From JAUPTX01 sp964550665 (lineage in GTDB: Bacteria > Patescibacteriota > Minisyncoccia > Phycocordibacterales > CSBR16-119), in the NCBI GenBank assembly GCA_964550665.1, contig CAZJZW010000003.1:1-31113 (forward strand): 31,113 nt of DNA, read 5' to 3'. How positions within the stretch are numbered: position 1 is the stretch's first letter; each line of letters starts with the position of its first letter. Under the pieces are notes generated by a model. That model did no database searches. It was not told the origin of the DNA and saw nothing but the letters and a program-made list of their open reading frames with translations. Both the position numbers and the translations under genes were made by a program. This document shows positions 27,820-31,113 of this stretch, piece after piece.

Positions 27820-28818
27820 ATGAAGAAAGTAAAATTTTTAGCTATTGGGGATATTGTGACAGATGCTTTTATACAACTACAAGACGCGCGAGTAACGTGC
27901 GATATAAACGACGACAATTGTACAATCTCAATGCGCTTTGGAGATAAAATCCCCTACAAAGATGTCGTGATTGTAAAAGCTGTTGGAAATAGCCCGAACG
28001 CTGCCGTGTCCGCGTCTCGTCTTGGACTTGAAACAGCTTTAATAACTCATGTTGGAAATGATGAGAATGGAAAAGATTGTATCGAAGCTCTAAAAGAAAA
28101 TGGAGTCGCGACAGATTTAGTCCAGACTCAAGATGGTTTCAAAACAAACTATCACTATGTATTAAGTTTTGAAGCTGAGAGAACTATTTTGATTAAACAC
28201 GCACAGTTTAATTACAGTTTAGATGTTTTAAATGGGATAGAAGCGCCAGAATGGATGTATCTCTCTTCCCTTGCAGAAAATTCTCTAGACTATCAGTTAG
28301 AGATTGCAAAATATGTAAAAGAAAATAATGTAAAACTTGCTTTTCAGCCCGGAACATTCCAGATAGGTTTAGGTGCTGAAAAATTAAAGGACTTATATTT
28401 AAATTCACATGTTTTTTTCTGTAACAAAGAAGAAGCAGAGAAAATTTTAAATGTAAAAGAAAAAGATGTTAAAAATCTTTTGACAGGTATTAAAAAACTC
28501 GGTCCGAAAATTGTTGTTATAACTGATGGTCCAGATGGCGCTTACACGTATGACGGACAAGATATGCTTTATCTGCCGATGTATCCAGATCCAGCCCCAC
28601 CAGTAGAAAGAACTGGTGCTGGAGATTCATTTTCTAGTACATTTACGACAGCTTTGGCTCTCGGGATGCCAGTAGAACAAGCTTTAATGTGGGGTCCAGT
28701 GAACTCGATGTCCGTGGTACAATATGTGGGAGCACAAAAAGGTCTTTTAACCAGAAAGAAGCTAGAAGAGTGGCTGGCAAAAGCACCAGCGTATTACAAA
28801 CCTAAAAAAATAAATTAA
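27820..28818 (+). CDS. PfkB-family carbohydrate or nucleoside kinase
   Basis: 332 aa. The N-terminal KVKFLAIGDIVTD and the glycine stretch KAVGNSPNAAVSASRLGL (usually GGNxxNxA) bind the sugar, and RTGAGDSF (264-271) is the PfkB signature 2 with catalytic base D269 and the anion hole. VVITDGPDGAYTY is the usual ATP-side strand. Substrate (ribose, adenosine, a ketose or other) cannot be set. Here GGN is replaced by VGN. A Cys-containing insertion (ARVTCDINDDNCTI) near the N-terminus is unusual. It leads an operon with three coiled-coil proteins. Confidence 0.88.
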   Translation: MKKVKFLAIGDIVTDAFIQLQDARVTCDINDDNCTISMRFGDKIPYKDVVIVKAVGNSPNAAVSASRLGLETALITHVGNDENGKDCIEALKENGVATDLVQTQDGFKTNYHYVLSFEAERTILIKHAQFNYSLDVLNGIEAPEWMYLSSLAENSLDYQLEIAKYVKENNVKLAFQPGTFQIGLGAEKLKDLYLNSHVFFCNKEEAEKILNVKEKDVKNLLTGIKKLGPKIVVITDGPDGAYTYDGQDMLYLPMYPDPAPPVERTGAGDSFSSTFTTALALGMPVEQALMWGPVNSMSVVQYVGAQKGLLTRKKLEEWLAKAPAYYKPKKIN

Positions 28819-28819
28819 T

Positions 28820-28987
28820 ATGAGTTTAGAAACTGGATTTAGAAACGACAGAGCGGAAAATGAAGAAGAGAAAAGTAAAATGTTAAAAGAATCAATCTCT
28901 AGAATAGAAGAAGAGCTTGCGAACACAAAAGATGAAGAAAAGAGAGATGAACTAACCAAGGCATTAGAAGACTTAAAAAATAAATAA
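28820..28987 (+). CDS. Small acidic coiled-coil protein (55 aa)
   Basis: Not recognised; below common length cut-offs. Starting MSLETGFRNDRAENEEEKSK, almost all of it is one Glu/Lys-rich helix with heptad-like Leu and Ile spacing (MLKESISRIEEELANTKD). It begins 1 nt after the pfkB stop and ends 1 nt before the next gene, so it is inside the operon. The spacing and clean frame support coding; the function is unknown. Confidence 0.65.
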   Translation: MSLETGFRNDRAENEEEKSKMLKESISRIEEELANTKDEEKRDELTKALEDLKNK

Positions 28988-28988
28988 T

Positions 28989-29339
28989 ATGGAGTTTTTT
29001 AAAAAATTAAAAAGAATACAGAGTATTCCGGAAGATAAAGAAATCGACAAAAAAGTGGAGTTTGCGTTAACTGAAAAAGAGCAAAGCTTGGATGATTTTA
29101 CAGACCAACTTAATTTTCACGTAGAAGCAGAAGGTCTTTCTAATGAACCAAATTTAAGCGAAAACGAATCAGACGGATCAGAGGCTACAGCTAAAAGAAT
29201 TGAACAAATTAAAGAGGCGTTAGAATACTACGAATCAATGCCAGCAAATCCAAAAATTCAAGAAAAAATTATTGAACTTAAGAGTATTTTAAAAAGAATT
29301 GACCCTCACAGTGTTTTAATAGATCCAAATCTAAACTAA
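28989..29339 (+). CDS. Hypothetical protein in the pfkB operon (116 aa)
   Basis: Not recognised. It begins MEFFKKLKRIQSIPED, an amphipathic basic start that could touch the membrane, then an acidic disordered middle (SNEPNLSENESDGSEAT) and a C-terminal helical hairpin (AKRIEQIKEALEYYESMP, then KIQEKIIELKSILKRI). No catalytic motif. It lies 1 nt after the 55-aa gene and 4 nt before the 186-aa gene. The MxFF opening is shared with the next protein (MGFFEKKPIP). Confidence 0.7.
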   Translation: MEFFKKLKRIQSIPEDKEIDKKVEFALTEKEQSLDDFTDQLNFHVEAEGLSNEPNLSENESDGSEATAKRIEQIKEALEYYESMPANPKIQEKIIELKSILKRIDPHSVLIDPNLN

Positions 29340-29343
29340 ATTT

Positions 29344-29904
29344 ATGGGATTTTTTGAAAAAAAGCCAATTCCGGGTTTACCAAATGAAAAAGACCCAAAT
29401 ATCTACGAAACTAACCCTGATAATTTATCAGTAATGCGTAAAGTAAAGAAAGAAAAAGGCTACGACACTAATGCTAGCGCTTTAAATGAAGTGATAGAGC
29501 AAGGAAAAACGGGAGACAGGTACCAAGTTGATGAACTTGAGACTAGACTTATTGGACTCGAGGATGAATTTTGGAAACTTAATAATAGAGCAGATGTAAT
29601 TAGGTACAAGAAAAAAATAAATCAAATAGTTGATATACAAAACAAAATAGAAAGAATTAAATCTGAGTTAAATGATTCTCTTTCAAGTGGAGATGATTAT
29701 GACGATAAAATAAAACGTCTAAGATCACAGGAGCAAATCCTAGAGTACGCAAAAGAAAGTGGAAGTACATTCAGTGAAAATACTGATGCCACGTTAGATA
29801 ATATAGAAGAGATTAAAAAAGAAATAGATGAGATAAAAACAAAGTTAAAAGAAAGGTACGGGAATCAAGATATAAAAAGCGAGGACGGACAATATTTAAA
29901 CTAG
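29344..29904 (+). CDS. Coiled-coil protein, last gene of the pfkB operon (186 aa)
   Basis: Not recognised. After a Pro-rich start (MGFFEKKPIPGLPNEKDPN), residues about 70-175 form two long coiled-coil segments (LETRLIGLEDEFWKLNNRA; INQIVDIQNKIERIKSELN; IEEIKKEIDEIKTKLKERYG). No membrane segment. Likely a structural or scaffold protein, by composition only. Its TAG stop shares CTAG with the stop of the convergent DUF1653 gene, and no terminator hairpin lies between them. Confidence 0.7.
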   Translation: MGFFEKKPIPGLPNEKDPNIYETNPDNLSVMRKVKKEKGYDTNASALNEVIEQGKTGDRYQVDELETRLIGLEDEFWKLNNRADVIRYKKKINQIVDIQNKIERIKSELNDSLSSGDDYDDKIKRLRSQEQILEYAKESGSTFSENTDATLDNIEEIKKEIDEIKTKLKERYGNQDIKSEDGQYLN

Positions 29905-30179
29905 GCTTTAAAAAATTTCGGGCCCTTATAGCCATCACGGTCAACATATTCTAAAAAGTTTGAAAGAGGTCGGATGAAATATTCCGAACCTCCTGCCTGC
30001 GCAGGCAGGTTTTCTTTTAGGTATTCACTTGTATATAGAGGTTTGTAAATAACCAAGACTTCTTCTGTTTCTGTATGAGCACCAAGTCCAACTATCTCAT
30101 AAAGATGGTCTTCTCCGCCAACAGATTTAAAGTGGTAATATTTCTCCCCTTTTTGTGGGATATTTTTATTTTCCTCCAT
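29901..30179 (-). CDS. DUF1653 domain protein with an in-frame palindromic repeat
   Basis: 92 aa. YYHFKSVGGEDHLYEIVGLGAHTETEEVLVIYKPLY, then IRPLSNFLEYVD, follows the DUF1653 pattern (Y.HFKG..YEV..IA.H.ET.E..VVY..LY, then RP...F...V). The role of the family is unknown. Between these halves the sequence ENLPAQAGGSEYF is longer than usual; the DNA there holds the 18-bp palindrome CCTGCCTGCGCAGGCAGG, so the insert came from a repeat. The start overlaps the end of the transketolase subunit gene by 14 nt. Confidence 0.8.
   Translation of the reverse strand: MEENKNIPQKGEKYYHFKSVGGEDHLYEIVGLGAHTETEEVLVIYKPLYTSEYLKENLPAQAGGSEYFIRPLSNFLEYVDRDGYKGPKFFKA
29992..30009. repeat. 18-bp perfect GC-rich palindrome within DUF1653
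   Basis: CCTGCCTGC joined to GCAGGCAGG without a loop. Much more GC-rich than its surroundings and keeps the frame (encodes LPAQAG). Of the kind of short palindrome often scattered in Parcubacteria genomes. Only one copy seen in this window. Confidence 0.8.
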
Positions 30180-31113
30180 GCTTTCTTTTTAAAACTTTTT
30201 TAACAGCTAGTTTTATGTGGGTAACATCCATTCCGTATTCAGCCATGAGCTCCTTTGTATTTCCAGATTGACCAAAACGATCATCAACACCGATGAATTC
30301 TTGCGGTACTGGGAAAAACTTCACCATCTCTTCTGCCACAGCGCTTCCCATCCCGCCTCTTATTTGATGTTCTTCAGCTGTTACTAGAGCACCGACTTCT
30401 TTTATGAACGGTAAAATACTTTTATCAAAAGGTTTTATCGTCGCAAGGTTTATCACCGCAGAGCCTATTCCTTCTTTTTCTAAATCGTGTGCGGTAAGAA
30501 GTGCATTATGGACTAATGTCCCACATGCGACGATCACCACAGTCGGATTTTTTGATTTAAATAAAATCTGAGCTTTCCCTATGTGGAATGGAGTTTCTTT
30601 TGTAGTGAAAACCGGAGATTTATCCCGTCCTAAACGAAGATATGCCGGCTGCCCATTTTTAGCGATCGCAAGCGTCGCTTTTCTAGCCTCTTCGGAGTCA
30701 GCTGGGACGATGACGGTCATATTTGGCTGAACACGCATAAGAGCGATATCTTCGAGTGCTTGGTGAGTTGCCCCATCTGGGCCGACAGAGACGCCAGCGT
30801 GGCATCCTACGACCTTCACAGGCACGTTATTTATAGAAATAGTGGTTCTGATCTGTTCATTGTTTCTACCTGGGGAAAACGCCGCATAGGACATAATAAA
30901 AGGGATTTTGCCGTAGTTTGCCATACCAGAAGCCACAGTCGCTAAGTTCTGCTCAGCCACACCGAGTTCGACATATCGCTCAGGGAATTTTTCCTTAAAC
31001 CAATGAGCGCGAGTAGACTCAGCCAAGTCAGCACACAGAGCTACGACTTTAGGATCAAGTTCTCCAGCTTCAACTAATCCATGACCAAAACCATCTCGAG
31101 TAGGAACTTGTTC
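30166..31113 (-). CDS. Transketolase, C-terminal subunit (cut by window end)
   Basis: The split C-terminal half of transketolase, with the pyrimidine-binding and C-terminal domains. It pairs with a separate N-terminal ThDP-diphosphate-binding subunit, expected just outside the window. The frame is open to the last base (reading EQVPTRDGFGHGLVE at the edge), so only a short N-terminal part is missing; 315 residues are present. The catalytic Glu lies in ELGVAEQNLATVASGMA, and GCHAGVSVGPDGATHQALEDIALMR is typical. The start at 31026 is only an internal TTG and should not be used. DUF1653 follows with a 14-nt overlap. Confidence 0.92.
   Translation of the reverse strand, partial: EQVPTRDGFGHGLVEAGELDPKVVALCADLAESTRAHWFKEKFPERYVELGVAEQNLATVASGMANYGKIPFIMSYAAFSPGRNNEQIRTTISINNVPVKVVGCHAGVSVGPDGATHQALEDIALMRVQPNMTVIVPADSEEARKATLAIAKNGQPAYLRLGRDKSPVFTTKETPFHIGKAQILFKSKNPTVVIVACGTLVHNALLTAHDLEKEGIGSAVINLATIKPFDKSILPFIKEVGALVTAEEHQIRGGMGSAVAEEMVKFFPVPQEFIGVDDRFGQSGNTKELMAEYGMDVTHIKLAVKKVLKRKHGGK

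Noticed and set aside
1..31113. UGA recoding as in Gracilibacteria or Absconditabacteria
   Set aside because: UGA ends ftsW and other genes, and no in-frame UGA occurs in conserved proteins; prfA is normal RF1.
1..31113. CRISPR array, transposase, integrase or prophage
   Set aside because: No regularly spaced repeats and no recombinase, terminase or capsid-like protein were seen.

Overview
The window looks like a piece of a Candidatus Patescibacteria (CPR) chromosome, most likely Parcubacteria/Paceibacteria. The reasons are AT-rich, tightly packed operons; a split transketolase; a single-domain MGMT; compact versions of GltX, RsmI and RF1; many small proteins with no clear family; and very few Shine-Dalgarno sites. 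UAA, UAG and UGA all act as stops, so this is code 11 and not a UGA-recoded lineage. A run of 100 N (18035-18134) is an assembly gap.

Layout. (1) 1-6590, plus: one envelope and division operon, scpA (partial)-scpB-dacA-mraY-ftsW-murG-gltX, with gaps of 3-8 nt or overlaps, closed by a terminator. (2) 6645-12450: a patchwork of single genes with their own promoters and terminators: a small secreted basic protein, a coiled-coil M23 peptidase with an MGMT-like gene, a MazG-like pyrophosphohydrolase, a DUF3467-like protein, small membrane proteins, an anchored Ada-like zinc domain and a candidate structured RNA near 10490-10645. (3) 12422-13345: rpmA and rplI, convergent on a shared terminator. 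(4) 13370-16343, minus: an envelope operon of a two-TM protein, a DUF4015-type glycoside hydrolase and a CtpA-type S41 protease. (5) 16402-17338: three small zinc-ribbon proteins. (6) rsmI, the gap, a 20-bp inverted repeat and a 574-aa membrane-anchored M23 peptidase. (7) 20147-21806: a second candidate structured RNA convergent with tRNA-Ile(GAU), then prfA and zinc-independent rpmE. (8) 21836-22915: three small single genes. (9) 22990-27391, minus: a coiled-coil lytic transglycosylase, rplY, a 58-aa membrane protein, an FAD-linked oxidase and a 98-aa partner. (10) 27416-31113: a small single gene, a pfkB-led operon with three coiled-coil proteins, then DUF1653 and the transketolase C-terminal subunit.

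Functionally, about a third of the window serves peptidoglycan: lipid I and II synthesis (MraY, MurG), a SEDS protein (FtsW), trimming (DacA) and cutting (two M23 peptidases, a transglycosylase, perhaps the DUF4015 hydrolase). A second block is translation (GltX, L9, L25, L27, L31, RF1, RsmI, tRNA-Ile).

Two expression styles stand out. Several core genes have a -10 box only 6-8 nt before ATG, which predicts leaderless mRNAs. A scattered set of single small genes, several near 50% GC, instead has consensus promoters, CA-rich SD-less leaders containing ACCAA or AAACCA, and private terminators. These two styles, the two RNA candidates, the paired zinc-ribbon proteins and an Asp-to-Glu change in the MraY active site are the best leads. 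All functions are read from sequence motifs; no database search was run.
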